Shown: positions 8,841-17,441 of the stretch, piece after piece
How positions within the stretch are numbered: the stretch's first letter is position 1
How the letters are laid out: every line of letters begins with the position of its first letter
Source: Nitrospira sp.
GTDB lineage: Bacteria; Nitrospirota; Nitrospiria; Nitrospirales; Nitrospiraceae
DNA: 64,000 nt
Direction of reading: 5' to 3'
Assembly: GCA_024998625.1 (NCBI GenBank)
Contig: JACOEL010000003.1
Location: 62,001 to 126,000, forward strand
Program-made: the position numbers and the translations under genes
Notes under the pieces: generated by a model
Databases searched by the model: none
Seen by the model: only the letters and a program-made list of their open reading frames with translations
What the model was told of the DNA's origin: nothing

Positions 8841-11156
8841 CTACGGCGTCAATGCGGAAGAGTTGTCGAGCGGTAAGGTGAAATAGAACTGAGTTCCGAC
8901 ACCGAGCCGGCTTTCCACGCACATCTGTCCGCCGTGCAGGGCCACCAGACTCTTCGTGATGAAGAGTCCGAGTTGGGCTCCTTGCGAGGAGGGCATGGCG
9001 GATTCGACCTTGGAGAACTCGTTAAAGACATGGGGCAACTCGTCGGGCGCGATTCCGCAGCCGGTGTCGGCCACCATAATCTGGGCGTATCTTGCGTCGC
9101 AGATGCTGCAGCTGACTGAGACATGTCCTGAAGGGGGAGTGAATTTGATGGCGTTGCCGACAAGATTCCACAGAATTTGCTCCAGCTTGTCGCGGTCAGC
9201 ACGCACTGTGATCGGCTGTTCGCAGGGCAGCACGTCGAGGACGATGGATTTTTCGGCGGCGAGCGTCTGAAAGCTTTCTACCACATCCCGGACGAACTCA
9301 TCGATATGCAGCGATTCGGGCTTGATCTCGATCCGTCCGACATCCAGGCGAGACCAATCCAGCAGTTGATTGATGATTCGTGTGAGCCGATCCACGTTGT
9401 GTTTGACCCGCTGGAGATAGTGCTCTTGCCGTTCTGAGAGTTGACCGGTGAGCCCGTCCAGCATGTTCTCGACGAACCCTTTGATGGAGGTCATCGGCGT
9501 GCGTAATTCATGCGATGCGACCGACACAAATTTTGAGCGCCGTTGGTCGTGCTCCTGCAGGCGCTCGTTCACCGTTTGCAATTCGTGCGTTCGTTCCTGC
9601 ACGCGTCGTTCCAGGTGGTCCGTCAGCGTGGCGAGTTCGGTATAGGCGCGCGCATTGTCCACGGCGACCGCCACGTGACTGGCAATGGTGACCAGAAGAT
9701 CGAGATCTTCCTGGCTGCAGGGATGGGTGCCCCGGTCGGCGCCCAGGTAGCCGAGAATCCGCTGCTGGCTTCGAAGCGGCGCGGCGACGAAGGACGAGAT
9801 TCCCACCTGACGAAGCCAGGGAAGCACTGCGGGGGAGATGCGATCGGCGACCGGCTCAATGCTCGGAACGAACAGGGGCTTCCCACGGATCAGAAGTTCG
9901 GCGGCAAATCCGCCGTCTTCGCACACGGGAATCTCAAGCCGTCGAGCGGCTTCCTCCACTTCCGGGGGCATACCCAGCATTTGTCCCACCGTCGCGATGC
10001 CTCGCTCGCTATCCCACAAAAACAACACCATCCGGGCGAAGCCCAAATTTTCACTGAGGAGCTGCAATACAATTGAGAGGAGCCGGTCAAGATCGAGCGT
10101 CGAAGTGATGGCCGTGCTGGATTGATTCAAGGTGGTCAGTTGCGTGACATGACGCCGAATGGTTTCAAGGTTGGCGGAAATGGCCTGGTTGCGTTCTTGA
10201 AGGGATTTGGTCATCAAATTGAACAGCGCCGTCAGTTGGCCGACCTCGTCCTGGGTCGTCGGAACGACAAAGGTGGAGAGATCGCCTTCGCTGACTCTGC
10301 GCGCGCCTGCGGCGAGATGGTGCAAGGGGGTGATGATCCGGCGGGCCAGCAGATTCGTGCAGAGAATGCCGGCCGTGATGATGCCGAGGGTGAGCAGGAG
10401 AAAGTTGCGCAGAACCTTCGCCAGTTCTCGTTGCATTGGCACTTCGGTCAAGCCGATTTGGACGACGCCGAAAGCCTGAGGGGTGGCCGGTGCGTTCACC
10501 GCTTTGCGCGTTTCTTCCTCCTGGAGCGCCAGCGCTTCCAGGCGGGATTCCGATCGCTTCATCACCGGGATAGCAAAATCGTAGAAGGTCTCTTCGTGAA
10601 TGCCTGATGTCGAAATAGGAAGGGTCGAGTCCTTCTCCTGCAGGGTGATTGTGTCCGCGCCGCGGAGCCTGAGGCGCGTGATGGTCGGCTCCGCGCCTGA
10701 ACGCTTGATCACCGATTCGGCAATGTCGAGACGCGGATAAAACGGTCGTTCTGCCGATCGGACGGTCCCGAGCGGGCTGTTGAGTTTGCCTTTGCTTTTT
10801 GCGGCGAGGATCTGGCCGTCTGCGCCGGTGATCCGCGCATAGACCACTTCGTCGACCCCCATGACACCGTCGATGAACTGCTCCAGGATGACACGTTCCT
10901 CGATGATGATGCCGTATCGCACGTTGTGGGCGAGATTCTTGACCAGAATGATTCCGAGGTCTTGGACTCGTTCGGTCATGGCGATACGTTTGCTGTGAAT
11001 GAAGTACCAACTCATTCCCGAGCAGGTCAGAATAATGATCAAGCTGAAAAATACGACGAATTTCGTCCGGAGACTGACAAATCGTCCCGGGCTGCTCAGG
11101 TAGAACGAGGGTGAGGTGAGGTAGTGGGCGGGGCGTTTCACGGTGAGTCCTTTCAT
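8841..11156 (-). CDS. membrane sensor histidine kinase (HAMP-GAF-HisKA-HATPase)
   Basis: The product is 771 residues. TM1 is FVVFFSLIIILTCSGMSWYF, followed by a periplasmic sensor region of about 240 residues. TM2 (FLLLTLGIITAGILCTNLLA) leads into a HAMP domain (RRIITPLHHLAAGARRVSEG), then a GAF domain and a coiled linker. The kinase has H box SVASHELRTPMTSIKGF (His near residue 548) and ATPase motifs LVGNAIKFTP and DTGCGIAPDE. A longer frame reaches 11354, but I chose the ATG at 11156 because it overlaps the stop of the upstream substrate-binding protein gene (TGATG). That overlap implies translational coupling and suggests the binding protein feeds this kinase. No receiver is attached; partners may be the REC domains of the flanking genes. 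Confidence 0.9.
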   Translation of the reverse strand: MKGLTVKRPAHYLTSPSFYLSSPGRFVSLRTKFVVFFSLIIILTCSGMSWYFIHSKRIAMTERVQDLGIILVKNLAHNVRYGIIIEERVILEQFIDGVMGVDEVVYARITGADGQILAAKSKGKLNSPLGTVRSAERPFYPRLDIAESVIKRSGAEPTITRLRLRGADTITLQEKDSTLPISTSGIHEETFYDFAIPVMKRSESRLEALALQEEETRKAVNAPATPQAFGVVQIGLTEVPMQRELAKVLRNFLLLTLGIITAGILCTNLLARRIITPLHHLAAGARRVSEGDLSTFVVPTTQDEVGQLTALFNLMTKSLQERNQAISANLETIRRHVTQLTTLNQSSTAITSTLDLDRLLSIVLQLLSENLGFARMVLFLWDSERGIATVGQMLGMPPEVEEAARRLEIPVCEDGGFAAELLIRGKPLFVPSIEPVADRISPAVLPWLRQVGISSFVAAPLRSQQRILGYLGADRGTHPCSQEDLDLLVTIASHVAVAVDNARAYTELATLTDHLERRVQERTHELQTVNERLQEHDQRRSKFVSVASHELRTPMTSIKGFVENMLDGLTGQLSERQEHYLQRVKHNVDRLTRIINQLLDWSRLDVGRIEIKPESLHIDEFVRDVVESFQTLAAEKSIVLDVLPCEQPITVRADRDKLEQILWNLVGNAIKFTPPSGHVSVSCSICDARYAQIMVADTGCGIAPDELPHVFNEFSKVESAMPSSQGAQLGLFITKSLVALHGGQMCVESRLGVGTQFYFTLPLDNSSALTP

Positions 11157-12133
11157 CAATAGAGCTCGTCGGCCTTTTCCTCGAGGTCTTTGGGGATCTC
11201 GATGTCGAGGAATTTGGCGGTTTTGCGATTCAGACTCATTTCGATACGGTCCGGGTGTAACGGTTTCGCGGGGAGTGAGACGTGACTGTCCAGGATCTTG
11301 CGGGTGAGTTGCCCGGCTTGCCGTCCGATATCCCCATAGTTGACCGACAGGCACAGCAGGGCCCCGCTTCGGGCGAACTCGCGCGAAAATCCGACCACCG
11401 GCACGCGTTCCTCCAATGCGGCATTCAAGATAAACCGCAGCGATTCATCCGTGAGCACGGTGGAGTCGGGGACGAGCCACAATGCATCGATCGATGGCAG
11501 CAAGGTGCGCAGAGCGCCAGGCACATCCCGCTCGTTGTTCAGTTGGATCGGGACAAGGTCTGTCCCGTTGGATTTGAGCAGTCTCCGCGCGTCTTCGATC
11601 AGCGTCGCGGTTTTGGATGGATCGTACAAGGTGCCGACGTGTTTGAGACGAGGCAGCAGGGATTTAATCAGGGTGAGCTGCCGTTCCAGTGGAATTTCCA
11701 TGAGCACGCCCGTCATGTTGGGGGCGTTGAGCCCATACTTGGACGGGTCCAGCACCATGGCATAGACCACTGGAATGTCGACGATCTCGAGTTGTGCTGC
11801 CTTCGCCGCCTTCAATCCGACAGCGAACACCAATGCCGGGTCGGCTGCACGGACCTTGCGGGCCAGTTTCCGTCCCTTCTCCAAGTCCCCTTGTAAATCA
11901 TATTCGGCGAGCACGACGTCGTTGGGAAGGGCGGCTTTGAAGCCGCTGATGGCTTGGTTATAGGCGGCGATGTCCGACGACTTGAGAATGACGACGTCCG
12001 TGGCCGAGGCCAGCCCGGTACTGAAGAGTAAGCAGGCAAGGACGGCGATGGTCCGACTCAGGCACTGCCGAAATCGATCGGCAGGCCCAGTGGTGAACGT
12101 TGGTTGTACGAATGGGAACGTTACAGTCTGCAT
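11156..12133 (-). CDS. ABC-type substrate-binding protein (ABC_sub_bind family), orphan
   Basis: This 325-residue protein resembles the ABC_sub_bind family of periplasmic binding proteins, with a two-lobed Rossmann-like pattern. A hydrophobic signal segment lies near residues 26-45 (TIAVLACLLFSTGLASA). It is followed by DVVILKSSDIAAYNQAISG, a lobe-I strand region with VFAVGLKAAKAAQ, and a lobe-II region with ALWLVPDSTVLTD and SVNYGDIGRQAGQL. No permease or ATPase gene is nearby. It is coupled to the membrane kinase gene by a one-base stop/start overlap and follows a REC-PAS gene. A role as periplasmic ligand-sensing partner of that kinase is more likely than transport, but this is inference. 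The ligand is unknown. Confidence 0.85.
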   Translation of the reverse strand: MQTVTFPFVQPTFTTGPADRFRQCLSRTIAVLACLLFSTGLASATDVVILKSSDIAAYNQAISGFKAALPNDVVLAEYDLQGDLEKGRKLARKVRAADPALVFAVGLKAAKAAQLEIVDIPVVYAMVLDPSKYGLNAPNMTGVLMEIPLERQLTLIKSLLPRLKHVGTLYDPSKTATLIEDARRLLKSNGTDLVPIQLNNERDVPGALRTLLPSIDALWLVPDSTVLTDESLRFILNAALEERVPVVGFSREFARSGALLCLSVNYGDIGRQAGQLTRKILDSHVSLPAKPLHPDRIEMSLNRKTAKFLDIEIPKDLEEKADELY

Positions 12134-12179
12134 CCCCGTCGATCCAGTCGCCCTCGTGAGCTTGCCGAATGCCCCCTGC

Positions 12180-15100
12180 CTACGTGTCCGAGTGTCCCTT
12201 TACCGTATGAACGATACCGAGGACGCGTGTGGCGACTCCATCGGCGTTGCGATGAACGCGGCCGGTCCAAGCCAGCCAATGGATGGCCTGATCGGCCCAC
12301 ACGACGCGATGCCGGATGTTAATAGTGGCCTGATCGCGCAAACTGTGTTCGATCTGCATCAGGACCGCCCCGCGATCGAGCGCATAAATCAGGCCGATAT
12401 AGGCGGCATAGGTGCCGGGGAAAGACCCTGGGCTCAGACCGAACAGGGCCTCGACGTCGGGTGACCAGTAGAGGCGATCGGACCGCAGATCCCAATCCCA
12501 GATGCCGACTTCCGATTCGGTCAGGGCCCTGCGCAACCGTTCCTCGCTGAGGCGCAGGTTCGCTTCCGCCTGCTTGCGCTCCGTGATGCATTGCAGCGAG
12601 CCGGCCATGCGGAGCGCATAACCTTGCGCGTCCCGCTCCAGCACTTCGGCGCGCGCGTGAAACCAGCAGTACTCGCCCTGCTTGGTCAGCAATCGGTAGT
12701 CGACGTCGTAATGAGAACTGCCCTTTTCGAGACAGGCCGCCAGCCGATCGAATACGATCTCGCGATCATCCGGGTGCAGTCGGGAGGCCCAACTGTCGAG
12801 GATATCGGGAAACTCCTCCTCGTTGTATCCCAGCATCTCCCGGACGCGCGGCGACCACCAGACCGGAGTCATCGGTGAGTGCCAGGGCTGGTCGGGAAGC
12901 ACACGGCCGTCCCAGAATCCGTCGTTCGATCCCCGGATGACCGATTCGAGCCGCTCCTCGCTCGCCCGAAGCGAATCCTGGACCTGTCTGTAGTCGGTGA
13001 TATCGCGGGAGATCGCCAAGAGGCGTCGTGAATAACCCCGCGTGTCGAGCATGGGAGTGACCTGCACGTCCCACCACTTCGGGACTCCGTTGGTGGTGGG
13101 ACAGAAGCCGACAAACTTGCCGATCTCGCCCGCCTTGGCGGCTTCGAGCGCAGCCAGGGCGGCATTCCGATCGTCTCCTTCCCAGAAGTCCGCCCAGGGT
13201 TTGTTCAGGTAGCCGCTGAGATCGTCGATGTGTAAGAGTGTTTTTCCTGCATCGTTCATGTATTGCAGCCGACCTTCCAGATCCAACACTTTGATGCAGT
13301 CTGCACTGCTGCGCAGGATTTGGTTCTTGAACTCTTCGCTGTCGTGGAGGGCGATCTCAGCCTCCTTCATGGCGGTGATGTCTTCGCACACGATCAACAC
13401 CACCGGAGTCTGTTGGTCGTTGAGCACGGCCTGAGCGGTTTCTCGCACCCAGATGACGCTGCCGTCCTTCCGAACCTTGCGAAATTCCCAACCTCTGGGC
13501 CGGCCCATTTCGGAAAGACATGCGGCAAGGTTCGTGCGCACGTCGTCCTGATCGCTCGGGTGGAAAATGTTCAACACGGACGATCCGAGCAGTTCCTGGA
13601 CGTCGTACCCGAGGCGCTCGGCTCCGAAGCGGTTGACCGACAGGACGGTGCCTGCCGCATCGACCATGAAATACATGGATGGGTTGTCGTCGAACAGGAC
13701 CCGATAGCGGCGTTCGCTTTCGATCAGCGCCGCTTCAACCCGTTTGCGTTCCGTCACGTCCTCCGCGAAACCCACGATGCGGTAGACCGTTCCCGACGCG
13801 TCACGGATCGGGAATGCGCGATCCCAGATCCATCGCATCGATCCATCGGGGCGGAGGATGCGATATTCCTCACTGTACGCTCCGGATATTTGCCGGCACA
13901 TGGCCGCGTCCAGGACCCGTGACCGGTCGTCGGGATGGATGGCGTCCATCCACGAGCCCGGCATCGCGTAGAGGCTTTCGCAGGAGTGCCCCCAGATTTC
14001 TTCGTACCCGGGGCTAATATAGAGCACCCGGCTCTTGGCCGGGTCGGTGATCCAGAACACTTCCCTGATGTGTTCTGCCAGCTGACGGAATCGCTCCTGA
14101 CTTTCTTCGACGGCGCGTTCGGCTTCCAGGCGTTCGGTGATGTCGCGGAAGACGACCACGGCCCCTGCGACCACGCCCTTCTCGATGATCGGGGTGCTTA
14201 CATACTCCACCGGGAGAACGGTGCCGTCTTTCCTCCAGAAAACATCGCGCGACACACGATGGACCACGCCGTCGCGAAGGGCCGCGTAGATGGGGCAATC
14301 ATCGGCCGGGTAGGAGCTGCCGTCGGGCCGTGAGTGGTGGAGCCGTATATGCATCGGTTGCTCGATGAGTTCGGATGGGGCATACCCGAGCAATTGGGCG
14401 GCGGTCGGATTCACGAAGGTGGTCAGGCCGTCGCGATCCAGTCCGTAGATGCCTTCCCCTGCTTGCGTGAGGATGACTTCGTGCAGATGGCGGAGGCGGT
14501 CGAGAATCTCTTCTGCCTTGCGCCGTTGAGTGATGTCGCGAATGATGCCGCTGAAGAAGATCGCGACATCGGTGCTCCACATGGCCAATGACAGCTCGAT
14601 CGGGAACTCGCTTCCGTCCTTGCGTAGTCCTTCCAGTTCGACCAGGCGACCGATGAGACGGGACTGGCCGGTTTCCTTCACGCGGGCGAGCCCTCGCTCG
14701 TGAGCGGCGCGATAACGTTGCGGCATCAACATGGTCAGGGGGCGCCCGCGGACTTCCTCATCCGTATATCCGAACAGGCGGGAAGCGGCTTGATTCCAGG
14801 AGAGGATATGACCCTTGTGGTCCGCCAGCACGATGGAGTCGGTGGCGGCCTCGACCAAGGATTGAAATCGCGCTTCGCTTTCGCTCAGCGCGTGTTCGGC
14901 GTGCTCGGCTTTGGCGGCGAGGGCCTGAATGCCGACCGCCCGGCGCAGGACGGCCCGCAATTCGTCCCGGTTATAGGGTTTGGTGAGGTAGGCGAATGCC
15001 CCCTGTGTCAGCGAACCAACGGTACGGTCGGCGCTCGTGTAAGCCGTGAGGATGATGACCGGAAGCTGCGGTTGTTGTTCTTGCAATGCCCGTAGGACCG

Positions 15101-15302
15101 AGGAGCCGTCTCCGTCCGGCAGGCCCAAATCCAGCAAGACAGCATTGTACTGATGGTCGTGTGTCTGCGTGAGTGCTTCCGCGCAGGTGCCGGCGACGCT
15201 CACATCGTAGCCGTCGTGGTCGAGTAAGTCTTGTAGCCCGAGGGCGATGTCTGGATCGTCGTCCACGACGAGGATCGAATGCCCGGGTGTAATGGCTGTC
15301 AT
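12180..15302 (-). CDS. response-regulator receiver with seven PAS domains, no output domain
   Basis: This is a 1040-residue cytoplasmic protein. An N-terminal receiver (SILVVDDDPDIALGL, VLLDLGLPDGDG, YLTKPYN) is closely related to the one in the hybrid kinase at 5866-8598. Seven PAS/PAC units follow, each opened by a helix of the SEERFxxL type and several closed by DIT-type PAC ends (DITQRRKAEE, DITERLEAE, DVTERKRVE, DITAMKEAE, DITDYRQVQ). The last PAS ends at VLGIVHTVKGHSDT. There is no HisKA, HATPase, GGDEF, EAL or DNA-binding domain. The next gene starts 46 bases on, and no kinase remnant fits in that gap. It may be a phospho-scaffold or sensor for the kinases in the same gene string. Confidence 0.88.
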   Translation of the reverse strand: MTAITPGHSILVVDDDPDIALGLQDLLDHDGYDVSVAGTCAEALTQTHDHQYNAVLLDLGLPDGDGSSVLRALQEQQPQLPVIILTAYTSADRTVGSLTQGAFAYLTKPYNRDELRAVLRRAVGIQALAAKAEHAEHALSESEARFQSLVEAATDSIVLADHKGHILSWNQAASRLFGYTDEEVRGRPLTMLMPQRYRAAHERGLARVKETGQSRLIGRLVELEGLRKDGSEFPIELSLAMWSTDVAIFFSGIIRDITQRRKAEEILDRLRHLHEVILTQAGEGIYGLDRDGLTTFVNPTAAQLLGYAPSELIEQPMHIRLHHSRPDGSSYPADDCPIYAALRDGVVHRVSRDVFWRKDGTVLPVEYVSTPIIEKGVVAGAVVVFRDITERLEAERAVEESQERFRQLAEHIREVFWITDPAKSRVLYISPGYEEIWGHSCESLYAMPGSWMDAIHPDDRSRVLDAAMCRQISGAYSEEYRILRPDGSMRWIWDRAFPIRDASGTVYRIVGFAEDVTERKRVEAALIESERRYRVLFDDNPSMYFMVDAAGTVLSVNRFGAERLGYDVQELLGSSVLNIFHPSDQDDVRTNLAACLSEMGRPRGWEFRKVRKDGSVIWVRETAQAVLNDQQTPVVLIVCEDITAMKEAEIALHDSEEFKNQILRSSADCIKVLDLEGRLQYMNDAGKTLLHIDDLSGYLNKPWADFWEGDDRNAALAALEAAKAGEIGKFVGFCPTTNGVPKWWDVQVTPMLDTRGYSRRLLAISRDITDYRQVQDSLRASEERLESVIRGSNDGFWDGRVLPDQPWHSPMTPVWWSPRVREMLGYNEEEFPDILDSWASRLHPDDREIVFDRLAACLEKGSSHYDVDYRLLTKQGEYCWFHARAEVLERDAQGYALRMAGSLQCITERKQAEANLRLSEERLRRALTESEVGIWDWDLRSDRLYWSPDVEALFGLSPGSFPGTYAAYIGLIYALDRGAVLMQIEHSLRDQATINIRHRVVWADQAIHWLAWTGRVHRNADGVATRVLGIVHTVKGHSDT

Positions 15303-15370
15303 AGCGGCCTCGCTGTCACTCCGGAGTTCTCATGACCTGAAACCTTGCTGTGAGCAATCCGATGATTCCG

Positions 15371-17434
15371 TCAAAATCTCACGGTGACCCATCCCATCGA
15401 CCGGCTGCCGATCCGGTCGCCGAGCGGATGCTCCCGATGTTTGTCGTTCAGTGCATTGAAGATCGATACGGCCACTTCTGCCTCACGCAGGTAGCCGGCG
15501 GCGGCCTTCTGCTGCCAGAAGCGATAGCCGACGCGGAGATTGAGCAGGTTGTAACTGCCGACACGATCCGCCGGCGGTATCACGCCGGTGGTCGGGATAT
15601 TTGCCAATGTCGTGAAGGTTTGGGCGATGGGGTAGGCCGTTGCGCCGACATAGTAATAACTGATTTCTCCGCTCAGGCCGTTTTCCCATTCGGTCCTCAG
15701 GCCTGCGCTGACTTTCGATCGCGGGGCACCCCGTCTGACCGTCCCGCTGAACGACTGGCCGATTTCCTCATAGGCATAGTTGGCAAATCCGCTCAGCCAG
15801 TGACTGGCGAGAAACTCAATTCCGGCCTCGCCGCCATAGATGTCCGCAACGCCTTGGTCGTTGACGAACTCAGAAGCGCCGCTGGAGGTGATTCGGCTCC
15901 CGATCAGATCGGAGACATGGTTGAAAAATAGGTCCGCTCGCACCCTCAATCGATGTTTCCAGTACCAGCCTTGATAACCAGCCTCGTACGAAATGATCTG
16001 TTCAGGATCGAGCCGGGTCGAGCCGGTGACCGGAACCGTCGACGAGATTGAGGGCGGAAACGGCACCCCAGTCGGAATGGTCGTGGTCACGCGTTGGTCC
16101 TGATGTGATTCGAAGAGGGTCGGGGGCCGATAGGCAGCTGATCCGGAGAGGTGAAAGGTGTGGCCCTCAACGGGCTGGTAGAGGATGGCCACTCGCGGAC
16201 TCCAGGTCCCGGCAATTTGACTATGGAGATCGTAACGCATCCCGGCGACGATCGTCAGCGTGGATGTGGCGCGCCATTCGTCCTGGATGAACAGCCCCAG
16301 CCGATCTTCTCGACTGAATTGATCGATGACCGTGCTTGAGAGGGAGTTGTGGCGATAGGCGGCGCCGTACAGCATACGGTTGGTGGATCCAAGATTGGTC
16401 GCATGTTGCACGTCTACATTATACGTGTTGCCTGCGAAGGGGTTGGTGGATAGACCGTTCCGGTCGGTGACGCGAAGGAAGTTTGTCAATTGCTGACCGG
16501 GGTTGATCGTCGCGTCGTCTGTATAACCGGACCACCAGGCTCGAATGAGAAAGGCGCCCTGCTCGTAGAGAACATTGGCGTAGGCGAGCGATGGGCGGAT
16601 CGAATTGCTGGTGACTTCGCCGACTTGCCCGTCGTACCGGTTGGTGTCAACCAGCCCTCCTGATACCTGCAGTTTGGAAGTCGACGACAACGCATACTCG
16701 GTCTGCACATTGAACTTATTCGACCGAAAGCCCAAGGCATCTCGATCCCGCCACTGCTGTGTCTGATCGCGGCCGATGGAGAACCGATAGCCGAATTTCC
16801 CGACGGTTCCAGCTTGGATGGCGGCGCTGCTGATCGTCCCGAGTTCGCCCCCACCGAACTGCAGCGTGGTGCCTTTCATTTCTTCCGGTGACTTGGTGAT
16901 GATATTGATGACCCCGTCGAAGGCATTGAATCCATACATGGCTGCGGCCGGTCCCTTGAGCACCTCGATCCGTTTGATCTCCGGGAGCGTGACGGGGATC
17001 GATTTCCAGTAGACGATTCCCTGCACATCGAGATAGATCGAGCGGCCGTCGACCATCACCAGCATCTTGTTCGCGAAGGGTTGGTTGCCCCCTCTGGCGC
17101 TGACGTTGAAGTCGCCGCCGGTCAATTGCATGATTTCCAGTCCCGGAACCCGGCGAAGGACGCTCGGGAGATCGATCGCGCCGGATTGCCGGATATCCTC
17201 GTCCGTGACCACGTAGACGTTCGACGGGGCTTGTGAAATCGGTTGCTCATAACGCGACGCAATGCTGACGGTCTCTTCTTCTTTCAAGAGCTCCAATTCA
17301 TCACTCGAGGCGAGGGACGACGACTCATGAACGATGACCGGCGGCGGTTCGGCAGCCGCAATGCTTCTAACGCACAGGGTCAACAACGCCGCCAGCAGGG
17401 GATACCACGATGTATTCAGCTCAGATTTCATCAC
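15371..17434 (-). CDS. TonB-dependent outer-membrane receptor
   Basis: The product is a 687-residue outer-membrane active transporter. A signal peptide (WYPLLAALLTLCVRSIAAAE) is followed by a putative TonB-box region (ELELLKEEETVSIASR). The plug domain is about residues 60-175, with ITDEDIRxSG-type start, VPGLEIMQLTGG, MVDGRSIY and IEVLKGPAAAMYG. The beta-barrel runs to an aromatic C-terminus (MGWVTVRF) typical of BAM substrates. It is a tandem paralogue of the receptor 7 bases upstream, with which it shares the TonB-box region almost exactly. The substrate is unknown; candidates are metal chelates, cobamides or organic ligands. It leads directly toward the REC-PAS and binding-protein genes, so sensing of a transported ligand is plausible. 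Confidence 0.92.
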   Translation of the reverse strand: MMKSELNTSWYPLLAALLTLCVRSIAAAEPPPVIVHESSSLASSDELELLKEEETVSIASRYEQPISQAPSNVYVVTDEDIRQSGAIDLPSVLRRVPGLEIMQLTGGDFNVSARGGNQPFANKMLVMVDGRSIYLDVQGIVYWKSIPVTLPEIKRIEVLKGPAAAMYGFNAFDGVINIITKSPEEMKGTTLQFGGGELGTISSAAIQAGTVGKFGYRFSIGRDQTQQWRDRDALGFRSNKFNVQTEYALSSTSKLQVSGGLVDTNRYDGQVGEVTSNSIRPSLAYANVLYEQGAFLIRAWWSGYTDDATINPGQQLTNFLRVTDRNGLSTNPFAGNTYNVDVQHATNLGSTNRMLYGAAYRHNSLSSTVIDQFSREDRLGLFIQDEWRATSTLTIVAGMRYDLHSQIAGTWSPRVAILYQPVEGHTFHLSGSAAYRPPTLFESHQDQRVTTTIPTGVPFPPSISSTVPVTGSTRLDPEQIISYEAGYQGWYWKHRLRVRADLFFNHVSDLIGSRITSSGASEFVNDQGVADIYGGEAGIEFLASHWLSGFANYAYEEIGQSFSGTVRRGAPRSKVSAGLRTEWENGLSGEISYYYVGATAYPIAQTFTTLANIPTTGVIPPADRVGSYNLLNLRVGYRFWQQKAAAGYLREAEVAVSIFNALNDKHREHPLGDRIGSRSMGWVTVRF

Positions 17435-17441
17435 GCAACGT

